Numbered from the stretch's first letter, positions 1-10,404 are shown. The stretch is DNA of 64,000 nucleotides from Jiella soli (GCF_020615385.1 NZ_JAJAVB010000027.1:124001-188000); one strand, 5' to 3'. A program made the numbers and translations. Notes: generated by a model from the letters alone, not told the origin.

Positions 1-1
1 C

Positions 2-1252
2 CGTGCCGTGCCTGCCGAGCCGGCCGCCGCCCCCGCGCCGGTGCCCTCGCCCGCCCCCGCGGAAGCACTCGCCGCCACGCATCCGCCGATCCCGCAGCCT
101 TCGCCGGAACCGGCAAATCCAGCGATCGACGACGGCCGGCCGGGCGCCCCCGACCAACAGGCAACGCCGGCGCCGCCTCCTTCCGAGCTTGTGCCCGCGC
201 CGAGTTCGCGCCCGCAGGGCGTCCCGCAGCATCTCGCCCTCGCCGCTGCGATCCCCGGACGCGACGAGATGCTCGACCGCCTCTACAGCGTGGCCAGCCG
301 GGAGAGCGGCCCGCTCACCTTCGGCTCGCAACGCATCCTCGACGCCTGCTGGAGCAGGGCCGACCTCGCCTATCGGGGTCCGTCCGAAAAGGCCGTGCAC
401 AAGAGCGGACCGGACATAAGGCGCGGCCCCCCCGATCGGCTGCGCCCGCAACTCCAGGCCCCGCAGCTCAGCGCCGCGAACCGGAACTCGATCCGCAGCG
501 TCAACACAGGCGGTCGCAAGCTCGTCGCGCTGACCTTCGACGTCTGCGAGCAGAACAACGAGAAGGCCGGCTATGACGGCGAAATCGTCGATTACCTCAG
601 GAAGCACGGGATCAAGGCGACGTTCTATCTCGGCGGAAAATGGATGGCGACGCATCAGGAGCGGGCCATGCAGATCATCGCCGACCCGCTCTTCGAGGCC
701 GGCAATCACGGCTGGACGCATGGCAATATGCGCGTCCTGAAGGGCCGGGAAATGCAGGACCAGATCGACTTCACCCAGGCCGAATACGAGCTGACGCTCG
801 GCCGGCTCCTGTCGCGGGACTGCGCGAAGACCGCCGGCGATACCGAGAGGTCGCGCATGCCCTGGCGACTGCGCACCTTCCGCTATCCCTATGGCACCTG
901 CAGCCCGGAGGCGATGCAGGCCGTCAACGCCGCCGGCCTCGCCGCCGTGCAATGGGACGTCGTCACCGGCGACCCCTGGCGCGGCGCCTCCGCCGCAGCG
1001 ATCGCCCGGACGGTCGAGACGCGGGTCAGGCCCGGCTCGATCGTGGTCATGCACGCCAACGGCCGCGGCTGGCACACCGGCGAGGCCGTGCCGACCTTCA
1101 TCGGCGCGCTGGCAAGGGCAGGTTATGAGTTCGTGACGGTGAGCGAGCTCCTCAGCGCCGGCAGGCCCGTCGCCGTCGCCGCCTGCTACGAGAACAAGCC
1201 AGGCGACAATGTGCGCTACGACAAGCTGTTCGGCAAAGGGACCGGCGATTGA
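2..1252 (+). CDS. Polysaccharide deacetylase family protein (NodB-like), 5' end outside window
   Basis: The reading frame is open at the left edge, so the true start lies outside the window. The first about 90 visible residues are rich in proline and alanine, as in an exported linker. The deacetylase domain follows from about residue 165 with the family motifs in order: LTFDVCE (motif 1, with the catalytic-base Asp kept but the second Asp of TFDD replaced), NHGWTHG (metal-binding H-x3-H), FRYPYG (motif 3) and VVMHANGRG (motif 5). Such enzymes remove N-acetyl groups from glycans outside the cytoplasm. The substrate is not identifiable. The TFDxCE variant is common in proteobacterial family members and need not mean inactivity. 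The following gene overlaps its stop by 4 bases. Confidence 0.85.
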   Translation, partial: RAVPAEPAAAPAPVPSPAPAEALAATHPPIPQPSPEPANPAIDDGRPGAPDQQATPAPPPSELVPAPSSRPQGVPQHLALAAAIPGRDEMLDRLYSVASRESGPLTFGSQRILDACWSRADLAYRGPSEKAVHKSGPDIRRGPPDRLRPQLQAPQLSAANRNSIRSVNTGGRKLVALTFDVCEQNNEKAGYDGEIVDYLRKHGIKATFYLGGKWMATHQERAMQIIADPLFEAGNHGWTHGNMRVLKGREMQDQIDFTQAEYELTLGRLLSRDCAKTAGDTERSRMPWRLRTFRYPYGTCSPEAMQAVNAAGLAAVQWDVVTGDPWRGASAAAIARTVETRVRPGSIVVMHANGRGWHTGEAVPTFIGALARAGYEFVTVSELLSAGRPVAVAACYENKPGDNVRYDKLFGKGTGD

Positions 1253-1776
1253 GCACGTCCGGCGCCTTCGGCGGGCGGGAGTACGAAAGCCGGGACCATC
1301 TCCTTCGCCCGCTGTCGGCCGCCGAGGCGGCGGCGCTCGGTGCCGAGATGGCCGCGACGGATCCGTGGGCGCGCCTCGGCTTCTCGGCCGATGGACTTGC
1401 CGGCGCGCTCGCCCCCCGAGAGCGGATTGCGCCGGAATCCCCCGTCACCTTCGGCCTTGAGGGCCTGGGCGGCGCACTGGCCGGCGCCGTCAGCGTTCGC
1501 CCCGTCTGGCTGCGCGGACCCTATCTCGCGCTCTTGTTCGTGCGTCCCCAGAGCCAGTCGCGCGGTACCGGCCTTGCCGCGCTCGAATGGATGGAAGCCG
1601 AGGCCGGGAGGGCCGGCGCCAACAGCCTGTGGACCGCCGTCTCGGCCTTCAACGACCGCGCCTTTTCCTTCTATCGTCGCTTCGGCTTCGAAGAAGTCGC
1701 CCTTCTGCCCGACCTCGTCATGCCCGGCGAAGACGAGCGCCTGTTGCGCAAGCCGCTGCGGGTCGCCGTCCCGTAG
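1249..1776 (+). CDS. GNAT family N-acetyltransferase
   Basis: A 175-residue protein with the GNAT fold signature. A strand ending LALLFVRPQSQSRGTGLAAL carries the acetyl-CoA binding R/Q-x-x-G-x-G/A loop, and FYRRFGFEEV is the typical C-terminal segment. It transfers an acetyl group from acetyl-CoA to an unknown amine. The start is a TTG that overlaps the stop of the upstream deacetylase gene (TTGA), so the two are probably translationally coupled. No downstream gene is close; a 270-base regulatory gap follows. Confidence 0.8.
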   Translation: MSTSGAFGGREYESRDHLLRPLSAAEAAALGAEMAATDPWARLGFSADGLAGALAPRERIAPESPVTFGLEGLGGALAGAVSVRPVWLRGPYLALLFVRPQSQSRGTGLAALEWMEAEAGRAGANSLWTAVSAFNDRAFSFYRRFGFEEVALLPDLVMPGEDERLLRKPLRVAVP

Positions 1777-1938
1777 AAGGCGGCGACAGGGTGGCAGCCG
1801 CTCTCCGGCGGCCGGGGGCGTTTCCGGGGATTGTGCCGCACCAGGCGAGCGGATTTCCGCTCAGTCCCTTCGGCCCCGCCGGCTGGTTCAGCCATCCCAC
1901 GCGGCCGTTTCGTCTCGTGGGAAAACACGCGGAAAATA

Positions 1939-1967
1939 TTGACTCTTAAAGTCATGTTTCCATAAAG
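1939..1967 (+). promoter_or_regulatory. Predicted promoter with RirA-type iron-responsive operator (IRO box)
   Basis: Bases 1940-1954 read TGACTCTTAAAGTCA, an exact TGA-N9-TCA match to the IRO box bound by the iron regulator RirA in rhizobia. The box overlaps a plausible promoter: TTGACT at 1939-1944, then CATAAA at 1961-1966 after a 16-base spacer. A repressor bound there would block polymerase. It lies about 95 bases before the exbB start, and exbB-exbD-tonB is a classical iron-regulated operon, so position and motif agree. The promoter assignment is inference. Confidence 0.65.
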
Positions 1968-2048
1968 AGCTGCGACGAAGCGCGAATGTCGCCGAACCGG
2001 CCCCGCCCGCTTCCCGAACTCAACACTGATCGAAATGATCGGCATCAC

Positions 2049-3203
2049 ATGATCTCGTCTCGCAAAATCCGGCGGCTCCCCGCCGCCCTTCCGGTTTTCG
2101 CTCTCCTGCTCCTGGTCGGTGGCCTTTCCGACGCCGCGGCACAGGAGGGCGACATTTCGGCCGGGCCGGGAGACCGGGTTGGGCCGCAGGCGGAGCGCAC
2201 CACGCCGCCACCGCCGGAGGGTTCCGGCATTGCCGTTCCGGACCCCGGTGCGGATGCCGGTGCAGGCGCCGAGACACCGTCCGCTGCGCAACCGGCCCGT
2301 GTCGACAGCGGTGCGACGACCCCAACCGCCCCCTCGCCCGAACCGTCTGCGGAGGCAAGCCCAGCGCCGGAATCCCCCGCCGATGAGGCAGGGCCCGGCC
2401 CGCAGGGGGCGGGCGGACGCGAAGAGCAGGCGGACCTCTTTCCCCCCGTCGACATGCCGGCGGAGGCCGGCGCGGCACGCGATGCCAACCTGCCGCACGA
2501 TCTGTCGCCGCTCGGCATGTTCCTCGCCGCCGATTGGGTGGTGAAGGCGGTCATGATCGGCCTCGCCTTCGCCTCGCTCGTCACCTGGACCGTGCTTCTG
2601 TCGAAGGGAATGGAGGTCGCCTTTTCCAAGCGCCGGGCGAGGCGCGGCGTCAGGCTGCTCGATCGCGCCGAGACGCTTGACGCGGCGATCGGCGACGAGC
2701 GCGCGGCACGGCGCTGGCGCGGTCCGGTCGCGGCCCTCGCCAAGGCGGCCGAGGCCGAAAAAGAGCGCTCGGCCGGCCTGTCGGCAGATGGCGTCAAGGA
2801 GCGCGTCGCCGTTGCCCTCGGGCGGATCGAGGCGCGCGCCTCCCGCAACCTCGCCCGCGGCACCGGCGTCCTCGCCACGATCGGCTCGACCGCACCCTTC
2901 GTCGGCCTGTTCGGCACCGTCTGGGGCATCATGAACGCCTTCATCGGCATCAGCCAGGCCAACACGACCAATCTCGCCGTCGTCGCGCCGGGCATCGCCG
3001 AGGCGCTGCTCGCCACCGCGATCGGCCTCGTCGCGGCAATCCCGGCGGTGATCATCTACAACATGTTCGCCCGGTCGCTCGCCGGCTACAGGGCGCTTCT
3101 GGCCGATGCGACGGCGCTCGTGCTCCAGCACGTCTCCCGCGACCTCGACCGTCGCGACCATAGCGCGGCCCGCCCGCGCCATCTGTCCGAGGCGGCGGAG
3201 TAG
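2049..3203 (+). CDS. exbB: TonB-system biopolymer transport protein ExbB (long rhizobial form)
   Basis: ExbB is the proton-channel subunit of the ExbB-ExbD-TonB motor that energises outer-membrane uptake of iron complexes. From ATG 2049 the product is 384 residues. It has a signal-like hydrophobic N-terminus (residues 10-30), then about 120 residues rich in Pro, Glu and Ala, then the MotA/TolQ/ExbB domain with three membrane segments. The third contains the [20 protein letters not shown] region typical of the family. An in-frame ATG at 1986 would add 21 polar residues before the signal peptide, so 2049 is preferred. exbD follows after 4 bases, then tonB. Regulation by iron through the upstream IRO box is likely. 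Confidence 0.9.
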   Translation: MISSRKIRRLPAALPVFALLLLVGGLSDAAAQEGDISAGPGDRVGPQAERTTPPPPEGSGIAVPDPGADAGAGAETPSAAQPARVDSGATTPTAPSPEPSAEASPAPESPADEAGPGPQGAGGREEQADLFPPVDMPAEAGAARDANLPHDLSPLGMFLAADWVVKAVMIGLAFASLVTWTVLLSKGMEVAFSKRRARRGVRLLDRAETLDAAIGDERAARRWRGPVAALAKAAEAEKERSAGLSADGVKERVAVALGRIEARASRNLARGTGVLATIGSTAPFVGLFGTVWGIMNAFIGISQANTTNLAVVAPGIAEALLATAIGLVAAIPAVIIYNMFARSLAGYRALLADATALVLQHVSRDLDRRDHSAARPRHLSEAAE

Positions 3204-3207
3204 CGCG

Positions 3208-3681
3208 ATGGCCTTCAAGCTCGACAGTGACAGCGGCGGCGATCTCGACGAGCTCTCGGAGATCAACGTCACGCCCTTCATCGACGTCGTCCTCGTGCTC
3301 CTGATCATCTTCATGGTGGCCGCCCCGCTGTCCACCGTCGACGTGCCGGTGGACCTGCCGGTCTCCAATGCCGAGCCGCAGAAGCGGCCCGACGAGCCGG
3401 TCTACCTGACGGTCAAGGAGGATCTTTCCCTCGTCCTCGGGAGCAAGGCCGTGTCCGATGGAGCACTTGCGGCGGAACTCGACGAGCGAACCGCCGGCGA
3501 CCGCGAACAGCGGTTATTCCTGCGCGCCGACGGGTCCGTCGCCTATGCCGATCTGATGGCGGTGATGAACCGGCTGCGCTCGGCTGGCTACCTGAAGATC
3601 GCTCTCGTCGGGCTCGAAGATCCCGATGCCGCTCCGGCACAGGGGAGCGGAGGCAGCGCCGAGGGCCGGGAGCGTCCCTGA
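3208..3681 (+). CDS. exbD: Biopolymer transport protein ExbD
   Basis: A 157-residue partner of ExbB. It has a short cytoplasmic N-terminus, then EINVTPFIDVVLVLLIIFMV, which contains the conserved membrane-embedded Asp that carries protons. A periplasmic domain of about 110 residues follows, containing KEDLSLVLG and ADGSVAYADLMAVMNRLR. The start is four bases after the exbB stop. tonB begins two bases after its own stop, so the three genes form one operon. Confidence 0.95.
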   Translation: MAFKLDSDSGGDLDELSEINVTPFIDVVLVLLIIFMVAAPLSTVDVPVDLPVSNAEPQKRPDEPVYLTVKEDLSLVLGSKAVSDGALAAELDERTAGDREQRLFLRADGSVAYADLMAVMNRLRSAGYLKIALVGLEDPDAAPAQGSGGSAEGRERP

Positions 3682-3683
3682 TC

Positions 3684-4736
<1,053 letters not shown>

Positions 4737-4844
4737 ACGCCTTACCGGCGGATGCGTCAGCATCATGCCCGCTGGTATTTGAGCCCGCCCCGCTGCGAAG
4801 CGCCGCCGAGCATGCCGCTCCGCAGTTGCGCAGAACGGGCCGCT

Positions 4845-5900
4845 TCAGCCGGAGCGATAGCGGTTGGCCGCCTCCAGCGCCGCCTTCTGCGTCTTCTGGT
4901 CGAGGCCGCGGAAGAAGTCGTCGAGCTGCGAATCGCTGTTCTTCACCCGCTTGGCGATCACCGCCCATTTGGCAGCTTCCAGCCGGTCGGGCTCCGTGCC
5001 GATACCGTCCTTGTAAAGATGGGCGACGCGGTTGATGGCGATGGGATTGCCGAGTTCGGCGGCTCGCTTGAGAAAGCGGAACCCGTCCTTCATCTTCTGC
5101 GGGCCGCCCCGCCCGTTGATCAGCCAGATGCCGTATTCGATCTGGGCGGTGTCCTGGCCATTGATCGCCGCCGCCCTCAGCCAGGCGCGCGCCTTCTCGT
5201 CGTCGGCCTGAACGCCGCGGCCATAGGCATAGAGCTGCGACATCGCATATTGCGCATCGGCGACGCCGGCATTGGCCGCCTTTTCGAAATAGGTTTTCGC
5301 CTCGGCGAAGCCGCCGGCCGGCGAGGCCTCGATCAGCATCTGGCCGTAATTGTATTCGGCGAGCGGCAGGCCCTTGTCGGCGGCCGCCTTCATGAGGTCG
5401 CGCGCCTTCGCCTCGTCGGGCGCCACCACCTTGCCGTCGAGCAGGATCATCGCGAAGCGGAACTGGGCCTCGGGATTGCCGGAACCCGCGGCGGCCTCGT
5501 ACCAGCGCGCCGCCTCCTTCAAGTCCTGGGCGACGCCGAGACCGCGCGAATAGATCTCGCCGAGCAGCGTCTGCGCCGCGGGGTCGCCAAGATTGGCCAG
5601 CGGCGTGGCGATCTGCAGGGCGGTCAGGTAGAATCCGCGCTGGAAGGCACCATAGGCGAGATCGCTCTTCGAGGCGGGCTTGCTGTCCGCGGACCCTTCA
5701 GGTCCGTTTCCCTCCGCCGAACGGCCCTGCGAATACGGCAGAAGGAGCGGTGCCTGGTTGCTCCCGCTCGACACCTCGGTCTCCGCTTTGCCCGTCCTGG
5801 CCGCGCCATCGCCGCCCGACTGGGCGAGAGCGGGCGCGCCAAGGAGCACGAGCGCGATCGCGGCGATCGAGACAGTGCCTTGGAGAGCCCGCAGCCTCAT
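4845..5900 (-). CDS. Sel1-repeat (TPR-like) exported protein
   Basis: A 351-residue protein with a clear signal peptide (residues 1-25 ending ALAQ), a low-complexity stretch, then Sel1-like repeats. Examples are GDPAAQTLLGEIYSRGLG, GNPEAQFRFAMILLDGK, ADAQYAMSQLYAYGRGV and GNPIAINRVAHLYKDGIG. Sel1 repeats form helical scaffolds for protein-protein contacts, and the partner is unknown. The start ATG at 5900 overlaps the stop of the upstream ThiE-like gene in an ATGA, so the two are likely co-translated. Conserved in many Rhizobiales, but its function is not established. Confidence 0.85.
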   Translation of the reverse strand: MRLRALQGTVSIAAIALVLLGAPALAQSGGDGAARTGKAETEVSSGSNQAPLLLPYSQGRSAEGNGPEGSADSKPASKSDLAYGAFQRGFYLTALQIATPLANLGDPAAQTLLGEIYSRGLGVAQDLKEAARWYEAAAGSGNPEAQFRFAMILLDGKVVAPDEAKARDLMKAAADKGLPLAEYNYGQMLIEASPAGGFAEAKTYFEKAANAGVADAQYAMSQLYAYGRGVQADDEKARAWLRAAAINGQDTAQIEYGIWLINGRGGPQKMKDGFRFLKRAAELGNPIAINRVAHLYKDGIGTEPDRLEAAKWAVIAKRVKNSDSQLDDFFRGLDQKTQKAALEAANRYRSG

Positions 5901-6550
5901 GCCGCCGCCTGCTCGAACCACGCATCGAAGATGGCGTTCGCCCGGGCGACCTTCGCGCCGGCCTCGCTGAGATCGGCGAATACGGCGGCGGCGGCGGCAA
6001 CGAATTCCGCCCCGCTGGCCGATGCCGCCTCGGCGCTTTCGATCGAACTCCCCATCATCAGGATGCAGGGGATCTCGACGATTTCCGCCCACCACTCGGC
6101 CATCTTCAGGTTCTTCGGATGCAGCTGCGGGTCGGTGTCGCCGCCAAAGCGCCCGAAGAAGAGATAGTCGGGGAGCCGCTCGCCCGCGTCCAGCGCATCG
6201 TGGCGGGTCTCGAAACCGGAACAGCCGACGATGAGCTTCGGCGAAAAGCGCGCGACCGCCTCGCCCAGCGCCGGGATGTCGCCAGCCGTCAGATGAATGC
6301 CGTCGGCCTTCAGCCGGCCGGCGCATTGGGTGTCGTCGGCGACGATCGCGGCCGCGCCCGCCGCCTGGATCAACGGCACCAGCGGCTCGGCGAACCGCTG
6401 GAACGCGTCCGCGTCGCGGCCCGCCGGGTCGAGGATCACCGAGGCGACATCGCCGCCGGATAGCGCGTTCCTCAACCCTGCCTCGGCGTCGGCATCGGTA
6501 AGCGGTGTCGTCACCAGGACGAGTCTTGGGCGGATGGGATCGACGATCAT
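5897..6550 (-). CDS. Thiamine phosphate synthase (ThiE/TenI)-like protein
   Basis: A 217-residue TIM-barrel protein of the ThiE/TenI superfamily. It shows the strand RLVLVTTPLTD, the ADGIHLT segment that in ThiE precedes the phosphate loop, and PDYLFFGRFGGDTD, which corresponds to the ThiE 'GADYvgfGP' region. Several canonical ThiE pyrophosphate and pyrimidine-binding residues are not evident, and no other thiamine gene is near. The biochemical function may therefore differ. ATG 6550 is chosen because it starts directly at the first barrel strand. The Sel1-repeat gene overlaps its stop. Confidence 0.6.
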   Translation of the reverse strand: MIVDPIRPRLVLVTTPLTDADAEAGLRNALSGGDVASVILDPAGRDADAFQRFAEPLVPLIQAAGAAAIVADDTQCAGRLKADGIHLTAGDIPALGEAVARFSPKLIVGCSGFETRHDALDAGERLPDYLFFGRFGGDTDPQLHPKNLKMAEWWAEIVEIPCILMMGSSIESAEAASASGAEFVAAAAAVFADLSEAGAKVARANAIFDAWFEQAAA

Positions 6551-6791
6551 CTCGGCATTCTGAAGGTTAAAGGATCTCGCGGGCCCGGAAATGTGCCGAG
6601 GCCGCATGGGGGTCATAGCAAATCGGCTGCCCAGCACCAAACGCGTCGGTGCCGCCTCCGCTTCACGACCTGGCGAAGATCGCCTGCGCCGCCTGCGCCG
6701 CGCGGGGCCGCAGGGCCCGATCGTTGCGCCCTCGGCCTCAGCCGCCTAAGAAGGCGGTTCCTCCTGCCGCCTGCCGGGTATCCCTCGCGCA

Positions 6792-7550
6792 ATGATCACC
6801 GATCCGCTGTTCTATCTCTTCGCCGTGCCCGCGGTCTTCCTGGTCGGGCTGTCCAAGGGTGGTTTCGGCGGCACGATCGCGCTGATCGGCGTTCCGCTGA
6901 TGGCCTTCGCCGTCTCGCCGGTGACCGCTGCGGGCATCCTCCTGCCGATCATGATCATCATGGACCTCGTCGGGCTATTCGCCTGGCGCGGGCGCTTCGA
7001 CCGGGGCGTCCTCGCCTCGATGCTTCCGGCCGCCCTCCTCGGCGTCGCGCTCGGCTATTTCACCGCGCAGATGGTGTCGGCGGACGGCATCCGCCTCATC
7101 CTCGGCCTGCTCTCGCTCTGGTTCGTCGCCGACTGGCTGCTCAAGGCGCGCCGCGACAAGGAGCCGAAGCCGCGCAATCCGCTCAAGGCGGGCTTCTGGG
7201 GCACGGTGTCGGGATTTGCGAGCTTCGTCTCCCATGCCGGCGGGCCGCCCTACCAGATCTATGTCGTGCCCCTGAAGCTCTCCCCGTCCGATTTTGCCGG
7301 CACGGCCGTCGTCTTCTTCGCCGTCGTCAATGCCGTAAAGCTCCTTCCCTATTTCCTGCTCGGTCAGTTCAGTCTCGGCAATCTGGAGACATCAGCGGTG
7401 CTTGCTCCCCTGGCGCCGCTGGCGACCGTCACCGGCGTCTGGCTGGTACGCCGCATCGAGCCAAAGGTCTTCTACCGCCTCGTCTACACGCTGCTTGTCC
7501 CAGTCGGGCTGAAGCTAGCCTTCGACGGCGCCAGCGGACTTCTCTCCTGA
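6792..7550 (+). CDS. Sulfite exporter TauE/SafE family membrane protein
   Basis: A 252-residue, strongly hydrophobic protein with about eight predicted membrane segments and the repeated TauE/SafE motif GLSKGGFGGTIALIGVPLMA near the N-terminus. The mirrored motif around FWGTVSGFASFVSHAGGPP lies in the second half. Family members export sulfite, sulfoacetate or other anions across the inner membrane; the substrate here is unknown. The acyl-CoA synthetase gene follows 58 bases later on the same strand. Confidence 0.88.
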   Translation: MITDPLFYLFAVPAVFLVGLSKGGFGGTIALIGVPLMAFAVSPVTAAGILLPIMIIMDLVGLFAWRGRFDRGVLASMLPAALLGVALGYFTAQMVSADGIRLILGLLSLWFVADWLLKARRDKEPKPRNPLKAGFWGTVSGFASFVSHAGGPPYQIYVVPLKLSPSDFAGTAVVFFAVVNAVKLLPYFLLGQFSLGNLETSAVLAPLAPLATVTGVWLVRRIEPKVFYRLVYTLLVPVGLKLAFDGASGLLS

Positions 7551-7608
7551 TACGGAAGATGTCATCTCTGCGGGGAGGATCGGCAGACGACCGAACGGGA
7601 GGAACATC

Positions 7609-9240
7609 ATGGGAATCTACGACGAGCATCTGGACCGAAACGCGGCGAACTACCAGCCGCTGACGCCGCTGACCTTCCTCGCCCGGGCGGCCGAGACCCA
7701 TCCGGACCGCACTGCGATCATCCATGGCGCGCTCAGGCGAAGCTATCGCGATTTCTATCGCCGCTCGCGGCAGCTTGCCTCGGCGCTCGCAGCCCGCGGG
7801 ATCGGGCGCGGCGACACCGTCGCGGCGATGCTCTCCAACACGCCTGCGATGCTGGAGGCCCATCACGGCGTGCCGATGGCCGGCGCCGTGCTCCTGTCGA
7901 TCAACACGCGGCTCGACGCCGACATCATTGCCTTCCAGCTGGATCATTCCGAAGCGAAGGTGGTGATCGTCGACCGCGAGTTCGCCGCCGTCATGGGCGA
8001 AGCGCTGGCGAAGGCCGAGGTGACGCCGCTGGTCGTCGACTACGACGATCCGGACTTTCCGCAGAACGCGCCCACCGAAAAGGGCGACCCCATCGGCTCG
8101 ATCGAATACGAGGCGCTCCTCGCCGAGGGCGACCCCGCTTTCGAGTGGCTGATGCCGCGGGACGAATGGGATGCGATCTCGCTCAACTACACCTCGGGCA
8201 CCACGGGCAATCCGAAGGGCGTCGTCTACCACCATCGCGGCGCCGCGCTGATGGGCTACGCCAATGTCGTCGCGGCCGGCATGGGCCGGCATCCGGTCTA
8301 TCTGTGGACGCTGCCGATGTTCCACTGCAATGGCTGGTGCTTCCCCTGGACGCTGGCGGTCCAGGCCGGAACCCATGTCTGCCTCAGATGGGTGCGGGCG
8401 AAGGCGATGTACGATGCGATCGCCGACCACCGCGTCACCCATCTGTGCGGCGCGCCGATCGTGATGGCGACGCTGATCAATGCCGAGGAGGCCGACAAGC
8501 GCGGCTTCGACCAGACGGTCACCTTCAACACCGCCGCCGCGCCGCCGCCGCAGGCGGTGCTTGCCGGCATGCGCGAGGCCGGCTTCGAGGTAACGCATCT
8601 CTACGGCCTGACCGAGACCTACGGCCCGGCCGTGGTCAACGAATGGAAGGAAGAGTGGAACGCTCTCGACGGGCCGGCGCGGGCCGCGCAGACCGCCCGG
8701 CAGGGCGTGCGCTATCCGGCGCTCGAAGCCTTGTCGGTGCGCGATCCCGAGACGATGGAAGAGGTGCCGACCGACGGCGAGACCATCGGCGAGGTCATGT
8801 TCCGCGGCAATATCGTCATGCGCGGCTATCTGAAGAACCCGGAAGCCTCAGCCGAAGCGTTTCGCGGCGGCTGGTTCCATTCCGGCGATCTCGGCGTATG
8901 CCACGAGGACGGCTACATCGAACTGAAGGATCGGGCGAAGGACATCATCATCTCGGGCGGCGAGAACATCTCCTCGATCGAGGTGGAGAACGCCCTCTAC
9001 CAGCACCCGGCGGTCCAGACCGCGGCGGTCGTCGCCAAGCCGGACGACAAATGGGGCGAGACGCCGCTCGCCTTCGTGGAACTGAAGCCCGGACGCAGTG
9101 CCAGCGCGGAGGAACTTCTCGAGCACTGCCGGGCGCGGCTCGCCAGGTTCAAATGTCCGAGGGAAATCCGGTTCTCGGAGGTGCCGAAGACCTCGACCGG
9201 AAAGATCCAGAAATATGTCCTGCGAAAGATGGTGGGCTGA
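7609..9240 (+). CDS. AMP-dependent acyl-CoA synthetase
   Basis: A 543-residue member of the ANL adenylate-forming superfamily that activates a carboxylic acid with ATP and joins it to CoA. The ATP loop YTSGTTGNPKGV is at about residues 194-205, the adenylation motif LYGLTETYGP at about 330, the hinge region GWFHSGDLGVCHEDGYI at about 425, and the C-terminal catalytic lysine in TSTGKIQKYVLRK. It resembles the medium-chain/methylmercaptopropionyl-CoA ligase type in length and motifs, but the substrate cannot be read from sequence. A GAACGGGAGG ribosome-binding region precedes the ATG. Confidence 0.9.
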   Translation: MGIYDEHLDRNAANYQPLTPLTFLARAAETHPDRTAIIHGALRRSYRDFYRRSRQLASALAARGIGRGDTVAAMLSNTPAMLEAHHGVPMAGAVLLSINTRLDADIIAFQLDHSEAKVVIVDREFAAVMGEALAKAEVTPLVVDYDDPDFPQNAPTEKGDPIGSIEYEALLAEGDPAFEWLMPRDEWDAISLNYTSGTTGNPKGVVYHHRGAALMGYANVVAAGMGRHPVYLWTLPMFHCNGWCFPWTLAVQAGTHVCLRWVRAKAMYDAIADHRVTHLCGAPIVMATLINAEEADKRGFDQTVTFNTAAAPPPQAVLAGMREAGFEVTHLYGLTETYGPAVVNEWKEEWNALDGPARAAQTARQGVRYPALEALSVRDPETMEEVPTDGETIGEVMFRGNIVMRGYLKNPEASAEAFRGGWFHSGDLGVCHEDGYIELKDRAKDIIISGGENISSIEVENALYQHPAVQTAAVVAKPDDKWGETPLAFVELKPGRSASAEELLEHCRARLARFKCPREIRFSEVPKTSTGKIQKYVLRKMVG

Positions 9241-9279
9241 GGACGAGGTGAAGGCTATTCGTCAGCGGGCGGGGGAAGG

Positions 9280-9314
9280 CCGGACGCGGCAAAGGCCGCG
9301 CCCGGACGGCTTTC
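9280..9314. terminator. Likely bidirectional terminator hairpin
   Basis: CCGG-a-CGCGGC pairs with GCCGCG-c-CCGG around a 4-base loop (9280-9305). A short T-rich stretch follows on the plus strand. It lies between the converging acyl-CoA synthetase and DUF465 genes. Confidence 0.6.
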
Positions 9315-9491
9315 TTAGTGGCCGGAATCTCGCAAGCGCTCGATCTCCTCTTTGAGCTTGAGCTTCTTGCGCTTCATCTCCTTGATCGCCTCATCGCTCA
9401 TGGCCGGCTTCGACGCCATGGCCTCGGAAATCTCGTGATCCAGGGCCGAGTGTCGCTGTTCCAGCGTCGAGATATGGGTATTCAAGGACAT
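9315..9491 (-). CDS. DUF465 (YdcH) family small coiled-coil protein
   Basis: A 58-residue, highly charged helical protein with the DUF465 signature: LEQRHSALDHEISEAM followed by MKRKKLKLKEEIERLR. The function of this alphaproteobacterial family is unknown. The ATG at 9491 is preceded by GGAAGGGAGAAG-like purines. A second DUF465 gene is divergently placed about 210 bases away. Confidence 0.85.
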   Translation of the reverse strand: MSLNTHISTLEQRHSALDHEISEAMASKPAMSDEAIKEMKRKKLKLKEEIERLRDSGH

Positions 9492-9700
9492 GGGCTTCTC
9501 CCTTCCTGATTGGTGTCCCGGCACGCCCGACGAAGCCGTGACTAGGCGGATCGAGCGTGTCATAAATCTAAAGCACTGTCGAATGACGAAAGTTCGATCC
9601 AGAGACGCCGAATTGCTTGGCGTTTACAATTCGTGAAACTGCCGTGAACGAGGATGGCAGGCTTTCGCGACAGCGGCCGGGAAGTGTCGAAAGGAGCAGG

Positions 9701-9904
9701 ATGGGCGAACAGGAACAGGCGGCGCTACGGCTGGAAGTGGCACGGCTCAGGCAGGAGCACGCGGACTTCGATACCGCTGTCAAGGCAATGGAGACGGTCG
9801 GCGCCGAACGTCTCAGGATCCAGAGGATGAAGAAGAAGAAGTTGGCGATCAAGGACCGCCTGCAGGACCTGGAGGACCAGATCATTCCGGACATCAGCGC
9901 GTGA
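9701..9904 (+). CDS. DUF465 (YdcH) family small protein, second copy
   Basis: A 67-residue charged helical protein with the same layout as the divergent neighbour ([16 protein letters not shown], then [19 protein letters not shown]). ATG 9701 is chosen because AAGGAG lies five bases upstream. purE begins within its stop codon (GTGA), suggesting translational coupling to purE-purK. Function unknown. Confidence 0.85.
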   Translation: MGEQEQAALRLEVARLRQEHADFDTAVKAMETVGAERLRIQRMKKKKLAIKDRLQDLEDQIIPDISA

Positions 9905-10404
9905 GCCCGGTTCAAGCCGCCATGCCCGTCGCCATCATCATGGGCAGCCAGTCCGACTGGGAGGTGATGAAGAACGCCGCCCAGACGCTGGACGAGCTGA
10001 ACATCGGCTATTCGGCCCGGATCGTTTCGGCGCACCGGACGCCGGAGCGCATGTTCGACTTCGCCAAGGGGGCCAAGGAAGAAGGCTTCAAGGTGATCAT
10101 CGCCGGCGCTGGCGGCGCGGCGCATCTGCCGGGCATGGTGGCCGCCCTCACGCCGTTGCCGGTCTTCGGCGTGCCGGTCGAGGGCCGGGTCCTGTCCGGC
10201 CAGGACAGCCTGCTGTCGATCGTCCAGATGCCGGCTGGCGTGCCGGTGGGAACGCTGGCGATCGGGCGGGCCGGCGCGATCAACGCCGCCCTCCTCTCCG
10301 CAAGCGTTCTTGCCTTGATGGACGACGCGATCGCCGACCGGCTCGACGCCTGGCGCCAGGCGCGCTCCGATGCCGTCGCCGATGCTCCAAGCGAGGCGCC
10401 ATGA
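9901..10404 (+). CDS. purE: 5-(carboxyamino)imidazole ribonucleotide mutase PurE
   Basis: The class I PurE mutase of purine synthesis, converting N5-CAIR to CAIR. The N-terminal [13 protein letters not shown] and the AHRTPERM loop carry the active-site Asp and His, and [17 protein letters not shown] is the substrate loop. It is 167 residues from GTG 9901, or 160 from ATG 9922. The GTG overlaps the stop of the DUF465 gene, and neither start has a strong Shine-Dalgarno sequence. purK overlaps its stop by 4 bases (ATGA). Confidence 0.95.
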   Translation: MSPVQAAMPVAIIMGSQSDWEVMKNAAQTLDELNIGYSARIVSAHRTPERMFDFAKGAKEEGFKVIIAGAGGAAHLPGMVAALTPLPVFGVPVEGRVLSGQDSLLSIVQMPAGVPVGTLAIGRAGAINAALLSASVLALMDDAIADRLDAWRQARSDAVADAPSEAP

